NCBI GenBank assembly: GCA_031308135.1
Contig: JAHLJT010009436.1
Location: forward strand, 121,497,608 to 121,561,607
From: Acheta domesticus
Lineage: Eukaryota > Arthropoda > Insecta > Orthoptera > Gryllidae
Length of the DNA stretch: 64,000 nucleotides
Direction: 5' to 3'
The position numbers and the translations under genes are program-made. The first letter of the stretch is position 1. Each line of letters opens with the position of its first letter. The notes under the pieces were generated by a model. That model was not told the origin of the DNA, did no database searches, and worked only from the letters and a program-made list of their open reading frames with translations. Positions 1 through 11,604 of the stretch are shown piece by piece.

Positions 1-224
1 GTCCCCTTAGCCGTCTCCCGTCGCTTCTGTTCACTTCGTCTTCTCCTCCTTCACCGCCGCCTCCACCTCCATTCTGCACCGCCAGTTTTCCGTCACCACA
101 GTTTCCTCCTCCTTCACCTCGGTCTTCTCCTCCTCCTCTTTCACCGCCCCTCCACCTCCGTGCCCTATCCGCCAGCACTCCGTCGCCGCTATTCACTCCG
201 TCTCCTTCTTCCCCTCCTCCTTCG

Positions 225-270
<46 letters not shown>
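1..270. repeat. Pyrimidine-rich tract ending in a GCC triplet run
   Basis: The + strand is almost entirely C and T with repeated CTCCTTC and CCTCC words. From about 226 to 270 it becomes an uninterrupted GCC/CCG triplet run. No gene is seen. It borders the CpG-rich patch that follows. Confidence 0.75.
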
Positions 271-580
271 TCGCCCGACGCGGGCCCCATATTCATGCAA
301 ATGCGCGGCTGGGCGTTCCCGCTTCATTAGGCGTCTCCCCGCTCCCGCTCATCTACATGCGCAATTACAGCTTTTTGACGAGTTTCCAGGCATGGCAGGC
401 CCGGCCGTTTAAGACGCGACGCCGGGACCGGAGCCTGGGCGGGGCCCTCGAGCGCGCGACGCCCCGTGCGATGGAGGCGACTCCCGAACGGGATGTAGGT
501 CGCCCGGCAGCGCCTCCGCTGCCGGCTCGCCTCCAGTGTTTAGGCAGACGCCTCCCTGAGGTACGATCAGAGTCGGCGGA
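271..580. promoter_or_regulatory. CpG-rich patch with an octamer word
   Basis: GC-rich and CpG-dense DNA in an otherwise AT-rich setting. It contains a perfect octamer ATGCAAAT (295-302), the core POU-domain target, next to AT-rich words such as CATTAG. Open frames of 60-78 codons exist in several frames but resemble nothing known and are expected in stop-poor GC-rich DNA. A regulatory role is inferred from composition only. Confidence 0.3.
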
Positions 581-688
581 TAATGGTGGGTAGCTATACC
601 CATACGAGAAATTCCGAGTGGATAATACCTACTCGGAAATATTTCCTGTACGTCAAATTCCAGAAATGAAGTGTCTCGGTATTGCGTT

Positions 689-975
689 TAGTTAGTTTAG
701 TTTAGTTTAGTTGATGCCTTATTTTACGTGGCGAGACTCGGGCCATCAGGCCCGCTCTTTTCCTCTGACCACGCAAATTTCACTACGCTCCTTTCACCAA
801 CTAGCGGAGAAAGAAGGTATTATCTCGGGCGACGAAACAGGCGATTTGAATTTAACTCAGAGGCGTCATTTAGGCTTGAGGATCTTTTACATGCAAGTAA
901 ATCTACTAACATGGGACAGCCGGCTTTACTTCCCCTCCGAAGGAAGGATTTTTTATCGTCGACTTAAAAGGTAGT
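689..975 (-). mobile_element. Non-LTR retrotransposon 3' tail remnant
   Basis: Positions 729-759 match 24,539-24,569, near the 3' end of the full-length LINE in this window, with one mismatch in 31 bases. The shared block contains a perfect 6-bp hairpin with an ATCA loop (739-754). Read on the minus strand, the fragment ends in a short AAACT tandem tail (about 689-712), as non-LTR elements often do. Sequence to the right of the shared block is not obviously alignable to the LINE. It is therefore either a divergent relative or a SINE that borrowed the LINE tail. The right boundary is approximate. Confidence 0.55.
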
Positions 976-2330
976 TGTATTATCATCTATGTTGCAAGAT
1001 CGGCTCAAAAGTACTGCCATTTTACATGTCTATAGCAACATGACCAAAAAAATCGATTTGCAAAAATTGAAAAATGAGTTTATATAAAAAATGAAAAGGG
1101 CAACGCTGTTTTTGCATTGCAAAAATGAACTCGGCTGAAGATACATACAATAAATGTGATAAAAATTTGATGAAAATTTAAGGACAAATAAGAAAATTTG
1201 AAAAATTATCTTTTGTATATTTCCCTTCCAGTACATTTTCTGGGGAGATGAAGGAAGGAGGGGGTAACTACTCACACGGACTCGAGACCAATCGCTGGCC
1301 CTGGGTGTGATACCTCATTCCTGTTTTTTAAAACTACATCTCCAGAAAAGATTAGAAAATCACACCCCCATGGGGTGAGGTTGAATGAAAGAAAATCAGC
1401 AAACCAACGAGTAGAAATGTGAATGCAAAGATGTCTTATATACAGTTTAAAAGTAGTCTATTTTCAGTTCTTCAAGGTATTTTTCATGGATGCCTAAGAT
1501 TACACACGCACCTGATTTTTTCCTGTTTGAAATCTAAGGAGAAAGGTGTTTAGAAAGGCGAAACACTGAAATGAGATATCAATTTAGTGTCATGTCATGT
1601 TTAATACCAATATTACAGTACAAAATGAGATATAGATAACAGTACAACTATTAAGTATCTATATAATTTTTTCATCTGTATCATAAATATAATATCCACT
1701 TACATTCAAATATACCATAATACAATAAATGCTTACATACTATTAAGTTGTATAAAAAACTACCTAAATGATGTGCTCTTGTTGAAAAAATCAAGACCTA
1801 AAACATTACCACACCCTTAAAGTTTCTGTTATAAAATTCCTGCGTGAAACTCTCCTCGTTGCTACCACCTGAGTAGAAGTCTCCATGCACGCTTGTTCGT
1901 TTTGCGACTGGCTTCTGCGAAGTCCCCCTAGGTACGTACCTGGCAGCGCATCTCTCACCAGACGCGGTCCCGCCCAGCTCACGGGAGGCCCCCGGCGCGA
2001 CACCTCGTAGGCTGCTTTATTTCTTTATCTCTCGCACCGTAAACCATCAGGCTGACACTTTACACGAAACTCAGGCGTGAAGAACAAGGCGCAATCGTTA
2101 TAGCTCCGGCTACTGTGTCTCGCTCTCGGCAATAACGAATGGAATTTAAATCCGGCGCGTTTTTTCTCTTAGAAAGACTTATCATCGGACAGTCGTCTAT
2201 ATATTTCGCCCGTGACACCTCCCCGTGTACATTATCTTTTAAAGCTACACTTTTCCTTCAAACAAGAACATTGGCCAACATATCTACCGAGCGTCCCCGC
2301 GCCCAAATGTATTACCGAATGTAAATGCAT
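976..2330. other. AT-rich stretch, no gene seen
   Basis: AT-rich DNA with poly-A and poly-T runs and no long open frame. A short GC-rich segment near 1,900-2,010 interrupts it. No repeat boundary, RNA gene or recognisable exon was found. Confidence 0.6.
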
Positions 2331-2338
2331 GCAAAACA

Positions 2339-2575
2339 ATGAGGGAACGTTGCGCGCCGCTGGAGGTCCCTGACTCTTCCGCGACCTTCTGTTCGCCCAC
2401 GCGCCGCGGCGCGGTGCGAAGTGCCGGCCGGCCGGCCCAGACGGCGCTGCGCGGGTGGAGGGCGCTGCGCGGAGGACTTTCAATCGAAAGCGACTGCGCG
2501 CCGCCCCTGGCTTTATGGCGCGTCGTTAAAACGGGGCTCCCGCATGCATTCGAGTCGGTGACAGCCACCATCCGC
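2339..2575. promoter_or_regulatory. CpG-rich patch
   Basis: CpG-dense segment of about 240 bases with words such as TTTATGGC and GTTAAAAC embedded in it. Open frames run on both strands at once (95 and 106 codons), as expected of GC-rich DNA without selection for one frame. Candidate regulatory element by composition only. Confidence 0.3.
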
Positions 2576-2880
2576 TCTCACTCTTCGCTGCGAGTACCAC
2601 GTTTCCTGCCTTCTTATCTTCTCCATCCTCCATTTTCTTCTATCTCGTTACCTTTCTAAATCTATCATTTATCTTCTTCCATTACCCGATACTTTCTCAT
2701 TTAATGATGTTCATTTCGTACATTTCCCAACGTCTTTTATCTCATCCACGGACTCGCGCGCGTTTTTCCTTTACCGCTTTCTTTTGTTCTTCTTGTTTTT
2801 TCGATTATTCATTCATAGTTATTTCATCGTTCTCTAGTTGTATTTGACACTCCATTCCTAACTCTAACTCATCTTCCTTC
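2576..2880. repeat. Pyrimidine-rich tract adjoining a CpG-rich patch
   Basis: About 300 bases dominated by CTT, TTC and CTTC words on the + strand. It begins where the preceding CpG-rich patch ends, a pairing seen repeatedly in this window. Confidence 0.6.
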
Positions 2881-3129
2881 ATGCTTCGGCTGGTTTTCCA
2901 TCCCAAACCTTCAATTTTTCTATTCTATCCAGCTTGCCCAAACGCCGCAGGCCTTTTTTTTTATTCACCATTCTTCACCACACTCGTCGCCCTCACCGTT
3001 CCGACTTCCCCTACGCATTCCGCCGACTCTGTCGACCTCGCTGCCGTCGCGCGCAAAATGCAAACGAAAATAAAACCGAATAATAAAATGGGGACTACGG
3101 ACAATGATTCGAAATTAAACAGGCGCTTT

Positions 3130-3270
3130 ATAGTCCGCGGCTGATCGATGGGAGGGGGGCCCGGGAGGGGGAGGGGCGAAGAGAGCGCCAACGTGCGGGA
3201 GCGGCAGGCGGCGGTGCGAGGCACGCAGCGAAGAGTATAAGCGATCGGAGGGCTCGGAACGTGAATGTGG
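3130..3270. promoter_or_regulatory. Short GC-rich patch
   Basis: GC-rich segment with G-runs (GGGAGGGGGG, GGGAGGGGGAGGGG) and CpG sites between AT-rich flanks. Composition is the only evidence of function. Confidence 0.25.
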
Positions 3271-4489
3271 ACGCACGTCCGTCTGGACTCATCCAATTAA
3301 AACAGTTCGCCGTCCAGTGACACATTGGTAGATTGGGTGTTTGGTCGGTTGAACGATGGTAGAGGATATGAATTGCTGGAAATAGTTGTGTGTAATGGAT
3401 ATAAAGAGAGAAAAAATTCACGTGCTTGGAACTTCGCCGTCCGTGCGTGTCAAGTTTCGACAACAAATGGGAAAGATGTAACTTTACTCGAAAGAAAATA
3501 TTGCCTAATTAATAACTCTGAAAAGGTGTTAAGCATCGTAATTGCAGGACGCGGTCTTGCTTTTGTCAAAGGAAGTGGGTTTACGATCACAAGCTTTATT
3601 CGAAAGGCAGCAACATCTCTTGTAGCAACACAATGGAATTCTATCATTGATTATGAATAACTCGCTTCATTTCCGGCAGGATTATTTTATTGTGTACAAC
3701 ACAACAATGATAAATGAATACTTTTATTTCATTTGAAACTTGACATTCAGGCCAATGATTCTGTTCAGGCCATACCTTCGATTGTCTAACATCATTTTAT
3801 CTGACCCCCATCTAAAAGGGGTGTTGAAGTCAAGGTATTGTTTTAGCAGCCTTTGGTAAGCTAAGCTTCCGAATCACTCTAAGAGAAAGGGAATTCAATG
3901 AGCAAAAGACTGATAGCTGAACTGACATCTGGAACGAGAACAGGCTCTGCAGACAGACAACAGAGAATTCAAATAGGACCGACCCAACGGATCTCAAAAC
4001 AAAAGCACAGAACACAAGGACAAATAATAGAAGCTCTGCAAGTAATCATTATCGTAAAGTGGACGCGCACAACAGTGCTATTGGAGACCAGAAGACCGCA
4101 AAGTGTTGAGGACAGATACATATACTTAGTCGATTACAAACTACACAAAATTTGCATCACGGTTGTAGAATACCCGTGGCTCAATGCTCAGCATTGTCAA
4201 TGAAATGAAGTAACTCTCCATCCTCAACTCTGGTAATTTGAGGTGGCCCATGCCTCTCTGCAGAACAAATTGCAAAGTAAAACTGTTCTATGACATTATC
4301 TCAGAACTCATATTCTTTCCAAAAACGATTTTTAGAATCCAAATGCCTCACGAAAGCGTCGACGGCTTCCTCTTTAAGAATAGCGCGCTGCAGTGTCAGA
4401 AAATACAACTATTTTTTAACATGGAAGTTATCTCCATAAGTACCTGATACCAAAGGATTTCAAGTTGAATAACCAATTAATTACGAATA
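3271..4489. other. Mixed-composition stretch, no gene established
   Basis: Open frames of 111 codons (3325-3660, +) and 101 codons (3898-4203, +) lie here. Neither shows a recognisable domain, and there are no clear splice junctions or poly(A) context. No repeat family was recognised. Confidence 0.5.
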
Positions 4490-5012
4490 TTTCATGTTTA
4501 CGGGTGCGTCAACTGCGATGATCATCAGCCCCGTAAGTGTAGTTTACGTTTTATCGCGAGAGGTGGCGGTGTTCTTTCCGCGCTGAATGGTGAGATTCAC
4601 TGCCAATTTAAACGACTGGCTTTTCTGGTTTTCCCCGACCAGGTATCGCCCAACAACATCGGCCTATACGAAGCAAGCTTTAAGATCCCGATATGTGTGG
4701 TAGTGCACTGATGTACTTGGTTTATAAGTAACTGTGACGATAGGAAAAGGAAGAGAAGATCGCACGAGGTCCGTGGCCTGTTTGTTAGGGTACTGCTCCA
4801 GAATTCGCCTGACGTTGATCGGAGAGACCACGGAAAACTACCGATTCGAGCAGCCGACAGCTAGAATTCTCCTTCAGACAGCAGCGGAATCCGACATAAC
4901 TATCCAGCTAGTGTCGAAAATCGAGCCATCTTCGGGACTCGAACCCTAGGACCTCCCAGTCAGAAGCAGGAGTAGTATCAGTTGATGCCCTAAGCCACCT
5001 ACGCCAGTCACT
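4490..5012 (-). mobile_element. tRNA-derived SINE, copy 1
   Basis: On the minus strand the 5' part resembles a tRNA gene. An A-box-like TGGCTTAGG is followed by a perfect B box, GGTTCGAGTCC (complement of 4935-4945). These are the internal RNA polymerase III promoter elements expected of a tRNA-derived SINE. The body, about 430 bases downstream on the minus strand, is clearly related to 55,205-55,762. Shared landmarks include CCCGTAAGTGT, TTTTATCGCG and the TTTTCCCC...CAGGTAT block. Being in two places with the same layout makes it an interspersed element, not a tRNA gene. Ends are approximate because the copies have diverged. Confidence 0.75.
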
Positions 5013-5049
5013 TCTTCTCTGTTATCTAGCAGAGGCGACTTCGCGTTAA

Positions 5050-5360
5050 GTGAGGAGTAAGGCAGTTGGGGGGGGGTGCGCCAAGGGCTGTGGATTCAGA
5101 AGCGCCAGAAGAAGCGGGTGGCGCGGAGCCGGGGTCACGAGACGGATGAGCGGCGCGCGCGGGAGTGGCGGGGCGCGCTCCCGGAGCGAGTGGAGTGGAG
5201 TGGCGGGGCGTGAGCGCAAGAGAGGGGGTTAAGTGCCGGGAGCGGCGCGGCGGCCAGCCCACGGCGGGGAGGAACCCAGAGAGGGCGGATATGCGCTGAC
5301 GCACCGCCGGAAACAGCGGGCACGCGCCGGCGGCGGCCGCACTTCCGGTCGCGTTGGACG
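5050..5360. promoter_or_regulatory. CpG-rich patch
   Basis: CpG-dense, G-rich on the + strand, with repeated GGAGTGG and GGCGCGC words. Overlapping frames are open on both strands, which argues against a selected coding frame. Candidate regulatory element by composition. Confidence 0.3.
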
Positions 5361-6350
5361 CATCCTAAGCTTCTTTACGCAAGTGTACTGATTTCTTACG
5401 TCTTAAAAATAAATGGATACTTTTATCTACAATGTAAATTATTTTAGAAGAGAAGGTTCTCAGACGGTGTTGTTAATCTTTCACGAAACTCGTACAATAC
5501 ATAAAACATTTTGTGCATAAATGGCAAGTAAATGCGAGCAAACGTGGAGACACTCATTATGAATTGCAGTATTTAGAATATAATATAAATTTGGAAAGAA
5601 TCTTATTATAATATTAAATGGGAAGAAATCTAATTCAATAAACTAATAGTTAATTACAATGTAAAATACTGTATTAATGAAACTGTAACTGAATAAAATA
5701 TATTTATTTTATTATTGCTGTTAACCTTAAAATTTGTATAATCCAGAATTAAGCAAATCTCCTTATCTTTAGCACAATACCTGGTGAATAATCGTATTTA
5801 AAGCAGTGGAAGATTAATGCACGTTTGAACGCAGCACCAGACGTTCTGAAGAATCCATCTGTCTTTTAATTATAATGTCAAATTTTCTTATATACAACAT
5901 ATCAATCTGTATGATATATTAATTTCCTTAAAATATTACAAGCCATCAAATATTATTCCGATAACCTTTCTTATTGGTCTCCGAATGATCTCGATTGTGT
6001 TACGAGTCATTGATCACAAAACAAATCCGGGAAGGATTTCACAAATTTATTCGTGTGCCTAAATTTTTCATTTTTACAACCAGCGGATTTTATGTGAACG
6101 CTTAGAACTCAAGCATGTATCAATTGCACTACAGTATGCGACGCAAATAACACTGTGCAAGTTATGTACCAATAAATTCCCAGTTCCTCATATTTCATTT
6201 TCTCTAAGCGGTTTTCAGACTGTCACATGCCCGAACTGTCTCCTATATATGACATAAAGCGATGATCCAATAGGTAAGCTTGAAGGATCGCGGGAGACAG
6301 CTTAACGTTACAGCAGACGCATTGTTTATGATCACATACGGCGAAGCATC
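5361..6350. other. AT-rich stretch, no gene seen
   Basis: Strongly AT-rich DNA with many stops in all frames. No RNA gene, repeat unit or exon-like segment was recognised. Confidence 0.6.
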
Positions 6351-6880
6351 GAGTTACGACCCATCTGTCTCGTCTGGAGGCGAGGGCCAGGCGCGTCCCA
6401 GCGACCCGCAGTGCACCCGTGCGTACTTCTCCGCCAGCTGACAGATGATTCGCATTCTGCCCACGCCCACGACCCTGCCTCTCTTGCGCGCCCTCCTTTC
6501 CACGGCCACTCCTCGCTGCTCACGTTACTCGCGCCATCTCTTCGTATTCATTATCGGGCTGGATTTTCCCGTTGATTTTACTTTTGTGTTTGGTTGGTTT
6601 ATTCATTATTTTGTATTCAGATTTTGAACATAAATATTTTAGTCATTGTTTTAAAATAATTTTTGGCATTCTTACACATGTTCACACAGTATTTTTATCG
6701 AAATTTATAACAAACAGGCCGACATGTACATTGAACCTCATTGTCCTACGATATAATTCGCCTCTCCCCCACTCCCTTTCCACCGTCTTATGTTTTTCAC
6801 TGCATTTTTAATTTCGCAAGGACAATAAATATTTGGACCCTAGTTTGATTACGCGTCAATTCATACCAATCAAGTACGGT
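6351..6880. other. Mixed segment with short GC-rich and pyrimidine-rich parts
   Basis: GC-rich near 6,360-6,500, then CT-rich and AT-rich. Only short frames without recognisable products. Confidence 0.4.
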
Positions 6881-7520
6881 GCCAGATGACGCTGGCCTCG
6901 ATCAGCCTCTTCAGTCTCAACATTCCGTTCCGTCAACCAACTCCACTCAGTCTCCACGTTGCAACTCACGCTCGCTCACATAGTGCCGCTCACCGTCGAC
7001 CACCGCAAAGCACGCCCCCCCCCCTCGCCGATTCTCCTGAACCCCGTCACCTCGTCGCACCACCCCTACGCCCCAACGCCTCCCCGCCCCGCGTTTAAAT
7101 AATGGCGCCCTCTTTATCGTCGCCCCGCAGCAGTCTGCTCGGCGCGTTTACATACTCGCGGCGGCTCCTCCTCCTCCGCCCCCTCGCCCCGCGCGCCACG
7201 CCACCGCCCGCCCCCCCCGCCCCCCCGCCCCGCCGCCACCCCCGCAGTGTTGTTATTAATGATGCATCGTCGCCGGAGCCATCAATAACATCGCCCGAGG
7301 CGCTCGCCGGGAAAACCGCAGCGGGGGTGGCGAAGGGGGCGACGGCGGCGGCGGCGGGGGCGGAGGTCGAGGCGGCCGGCGACGGAGGGCGTCAGCTGTC
7401 GCGGGGGCGACGGAGCGGCGCGTCGCGGCGGCGACGGCGGTGGGCGCGAGGGGGCGCAACAGGAACAGCAGACGGTGCGAGGAGGAGAAGCAAGCGTTTG
7501 CCTCGAGGTGTTAGACGGTA
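6881..7520. promoter_or_regulatory. Large CpG-rich patch with embedded AT words
   Basis: The + strand is C-rich from about 6,990 to 7,245 and G-rich from 7,330 to 7,490, so GC skew flips inside the island. Between them is an AT-rich core with ATTAATGATGCAT and CATCAATAAC (7,250-7,290). A 139-codon frame (7102-7521) is alanine- and arginine-rich with no domain and overlaps an open antisense frame, so it is not accepted as a gene. The AT words in CpG-dense DNA suggest a regulatory element, by inference. Confidence 0.35.
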
Positions 7521-7960
7521 GTAATCAGCTGTTAGGAATGCCAGAAAGAAAAACGGGAGAAATGGAGATGGGGAGGCGAGGAGGAAGGATGGGGCAAGGG
7601 GTGAGATGGCACGTCAAATCATCCTATTTTGACAAGTGGCTAAAGGTAGAGTAGAGAATAAAGATGTGTAACAGCTGGCGAGTGAACTCAATTGATGAGA
7701 AAAAACAGTCATGATAGCGATTACATCGCTCTGGTGTTGTAAACAGAAATAAAAGGGAAAACGCAAAAGAATGGATAGATTGAGAGAATCGAAGCGACGT
7801 TAACAAATGTAACTGATAACCAGAAGTATTACTAAGAAGAAAAACGCAATATTTGAATGTAATAACAAACACGAATCCCCGAATATTCTGTGTTGCGGGT
7901 AGTATGAGATCCCACGTTTGCTTCGGAACACAATTAGCTTCCTTGGAAATGCCTTTCCGC
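7521..7960. other. Non-coding stretch with a purine-rich start
   Basis: GA-rich on the + strand for about the first 80 bases after the preceding island, then AT-rich. A 119-codon antisense frame (7624-7983) has no recognisable domain. Confidence 0.45.
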
Positions 7961-8260
7961 GCCTCCTTCACCGCCACCACCACCTCGTCACAGCCTCGTA
8001 CCTTTATCCCTCGTCTTGCCTCCGCCTCCGCCTTCGCCCTTGTGCCTGCCCCTTCCCGCTCCGCGCTGCGGCCGCGGCGCGCGCCGCCTCATTGTTCAGC
8101 GGGTTACCTCAACCCGACCGACCCATAAGACGCAGCTCCCGGGTCTAATGGGCGGTGCACCCCACGGACCGCAGCCCGCGAGCGATCAATAAAACCACCC
8201 TTACCCTCCCGGGCGACCGCCCATCGCACCCAGGCAGCCACATGAGATGGGGCAGAACGA
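7961..8260. promoter_or_regulatory. CpG-rich patch
   Basis: C-rich and CpG-dense, with words CTAATGGGCG and ATCAATAAAACC near its right side. Three overlapping short frames on both strands show no domain. Composition-based candidate regulatory element. Confidence 0.3.
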
Positions 8261-9470
8261 AGGGTTTGCTTCATTACCAGGTGCGAGCTACATCGATTCG
8301 CACAGTGCAAGGAGCGGCCGTCTTCTTACTAGAGAACGTCATGACGAGTAAAATGTACGTTTTTCTACATCTATTGTATAATTTTGTCATTTGGTGGTTG
8401 CAACCCGTTGTATAATGATACACATTATGATAAAGATTTCATTATGATACAAGTTTTTGATCAATCATAGAGAAGTTTACAACCCAAGTATTGACAATTA
8501 ATCATTGAGAACCGTTCTATTAAATGTTTCGTTCTGTTCTGTACATTAAAATTGCATTTAATATTATATTATGCTTGACAGATTCAATTTCTTTTATTAA
8601 TAGTAATTTTTTACGTGGAATATTATTGAAAATAAATTGGATCGTAATTTCACTTTGATCCTATTGACTAACGGAGTGGTATACCAAAGCTACCTGCGGC
8701 AGGATACGTTGGGGAGCTGTCCGCTGTATGGTCTTGGCTGAATCCTGCATGTCATCTGCCACGAAACGATTCAATGTTACCGTTTAACTTATAGAAGTTA
8801 CCATAAGTTACCATGAAACTCGGAAGTAATGGATATTAATACACTCGTGTGAAGTTAACGATAATCGCTCATTCCTCGCTCATAGTTGCATAAGTAATAT
8901 CACACTCGTGTATTAATACCCATCATTACATCATCGTTTCAAAATGTACTATTAGACGTGTGTAAATAGTTTATAGTTTGCTGAATGAGATGTAATGATG
9001 TATAATGCAATTCAAAGTACTTAATCAGATATTGTTTATTTAACCAGATACCTACAGACGGATGAATACGACTGTGTGATCTGGTTATGCTTGCTTTGAG
9101 AATCACTAAAAGTCAAAACTCATCGTTTTAGTATTCAAATTATTTCACAAACCATTATACATGGTTACGGTTATTCTCAATAACATTTTCAATGACATAT
9201 CTGAATCTTGAAAAAAAAGTTCTCAACTACTTAATTTGAACTCAATTAAAGGATGTATTAAATGAATTAATAGAAGGGTGTTCTGTTCAGTTCCACAAAA
9301 GAATTTGTTAAGATACTGAAACTTTCATAAATTACAAAATTGATTAGTGTTATATAACTATTAACAATTTTAATAGTACAAAACCTAAGTTAAACATATT
9401 CCTTGTAATATGAGATAGTGTAAGTGACTTAAACATGTTTATTATCGTTAAAAATGTGATTCCTTTGTTT
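8261..9470. other. AT-rich stretch, no gene seen
   Basis: AT-rich non-coding DNA. The only structure found is the inverted repeat at 8826-8929, listed separately. Confidence 0.55.
8826..8929. repeat. Imperfect inverted repeat
   Basis: The left arm (8826-8856) contains TATTAATACACTCGTGTGA. The right arm (8896-8929) contains TCACACTCGTGTATTAATA, its reverse complement except around the central CTCG. About 40 bases separate the arms. It could be a small MITE-like element or a hairpin-forming sequence; no target duplication was identified. Confidence 0.5.
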
Positions 9471-9479
9471 ATTTGTACT

Positions 9480-9545
9480 GTTGTTATGTAAAAGATAGGG
9501 GTTGCTGATGACCCTGTTGTTAGAGAGCAACCTTAAATAAATAAA
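9480..9545 (+). mobile_element. Non-LTR element 3' end with hairpin and AAAT tail
   Basis: A 7-bp stem, GGTTGCT paired with AGCAACC, encloses a 19-nt loop. It is followed at once by AATAAATAAA repeats. A stable hairpin followed by a simple A-rich repeat is the usual form of LINE or LINE-mobilised SINE 3' ends. The body upstream is not recognisable, so the 5' boundary is unknown. Confidence 0.45.
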
Positions 9546-9786
9546 TTTAAAACTGGGTATTTTCAAAATATTCTCACAGATTTTAATTAATAATTTTAGT
9601 TACACATAGACGCCTAAAAAGAAGGGAAAATACATTATTAAATCGTATTGAAAAAGTGGGATTAAACAATGAAATTTGCCAACAGAAAATACAGTTAAAA
9701 AGTTAAATTATTTTATATAACCAATTAATAAAAATATTAGTGATCTGACTTCATTTTACATCCTTGAGGCTAATCGAGAAGTCGTG

Positions 9787-10250
9787 TGACTAATGTCCAG
9801 TCACTCCTACGTTTTCCCCGAGTGGCAGGCAAAGCATCGAGTGAAGCCTCCCGGGGCGAAGGAGCGCCGTGGCGGGGGCAATTGGCATCTTCATTACGTG
9901 ACGCGTGCTGGGGCGCGAACCCCGGTCGGTCGCGTCGCGTCCGGCAGTCGCCAAGACGGCGGCGGCGGCGACGGTGGCGGCAGCGGCGGTGGCGGTGGCG
10001 GGCTCATTACCTGCGCAAACAGCGCTCGCTCGTTAGGCCCGCATCAACATGCAAATTGCTTTCTTTTCGCCGAGTGTGCTCTCGAGGCGGCGGGCGCCTC
10101 GCACTCCGCAGTTCCGTCCGCACCCCTTCCCCCCTCCGCTCCCCGCCTCTGCCCGCCCAACGCCCCCGCACGTACGCTCTCCGGCCTCTGTGAGCCCCGT
10201 CGTACCGCCGCTGGCTGCGCTCACCCGTTCATTCACACTGCTTATATCCA
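9787..10250. promoter_or_regulatory. CpG-rich patch with GGC triplet run
   Basis: CpG-dense, with GGC/GGT triplets at about 9,957-10,002 and an ATGCAAAT word inside AACATGCAAATTGC at about 10,046-10,059. Frames of 135, 180 and 86 codons overlap in different phases, with triplet-repeat-driven glycine or arginine runs and no domain. Not accepted as coding. Candidate regulatory DNA. Confidence 0.3.
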
Positions 10251-11065
10251 CCGACCTCACGCGCCTCACACGCCTTTGCTTACATTCTCTTGTTTGGTAC
10301 ACTTCTTGACATTCCCTCGTTTCCGTTCATCGTGAAAGTGTGTCAGTTGTTTTGTTGAGTCATCTCCCTTAATCTTTGGTGTCGCCAATAGCTATTCTTT
10401 CTTCTTTAATATTCTTAAATTTGTTGTTGCTTTTGCTCCAGTCTTGCTATTCATTATATCCGTTGATTTGTATTGCGAACTGTTTATATGTTATGCATTC
10501 ATTTGTGTCTCTTTCATCCTTCATATTCGCTTTTTGCCCTTTCTAACTCTTCTTGCCACTCTTCAACTTTGAACCTCCTCCCTCGCCTCTTCCTCCTTGC
10601 CCTCCTTCGTCTTCTTCCTCTTCTTCTTCTCATTCTTCCCAGCGTCTGCTACTTCACACTTTAAATATTACCCTCCAGCAGAGCGCTTCTTCCTCCGATG
10701 CGCTAATCAACCAATCACTTGTACCAGCCACTTGAATAGCCGACCTTACGAATAATATACACGAATAATATAATTCTCCGTTGTAATATTTGCGAAACTG
10801 CTACCCAGTTACTTCGTCAGAATTCCTTGCACTCAGTTGTCTGCACTCATACTAATGTTTATGTTTTGCTTGATCTCCTCCCGAGACCTATATTCATTGA
10901 TATTTTCTCATTCACTTACATACATCCCACTCTCAAGTTATTCTCTTTTTCAATTTCTTTATTCTATCCATCCTCCCCCTCATCATCTTTTTCTTCATAC
11001 TCTTGTATTTTATCTCTCATTACTAGTAATATACGCTGAATCAACTGCTCTATATTGTGAACTTT
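10251..11065. repeat. Long pyrimidine-rich tract
   Basis: Roughly 800 bases in which the + strand is dominated by CTT, TTC and CCTC words, most extreme at 10,500-10,690 and 10,900-11,010. It follows directly on the CpG-rich patch. Serine- and leucine-rich frames here are by-products of composition. Confidence 0.6.
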
Positions 11066-11600
11066 TGTTGATTTTCCAACTCTATCTGCAAAATTTCCAG
11101 AGCTGAAAAAAATTACAACTGATGTTAATTTAATATGCATTTGTTATGCAGGATCACATGGAACCGCATACAGAGTTGTCAAAATGTTTCACATGTAGCG
11201 TTGCGTTATGAATAAATAAGGTTTACCAGTTAATTGTGGTGAAACTAAATGGTACAATTTTAGGGTGACAATGATAATTTCCATTCAAACAAATTCTCTA
11301 CAATCCTGTTGAATATCTATTATTTTGATGCGATGAATGCAACTCTTTAATTAACGACATTTACCAGTAGGATCCCTTTTCCGATGGCCGGTCACACAAT
11401 ACGGATTTAAAAACAAATGCGTCCGTGGCAGAGTAAATCAAAAGGATCATTTATACCTAGTGGTTCCATACAAACTCGCCGCCAAATTCTAAAACTTTTT
11501 AATCAGTATTCTGAACTCCGACGAAACTATGGCACGTATTTCATAATGCCTTTTCTTCAAAAGCCTCCTGGCAAAGAAGCGTGTGCCGATACTTCAAATA
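11066..11600. other. AT-rich stretch, no gene seen
   Basis: Non-coding DNA of mixed composition. No repeat or RNA gene was recognised. Confidence 0.5.
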
Positions 11601-11604
11601 CTTA

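Noticed and set aside
4490..5012. Functional tRNA gene
   Set aside because: The B box is perfect, but the head does not close into an acceptor stem and it is attached to a repeated body.
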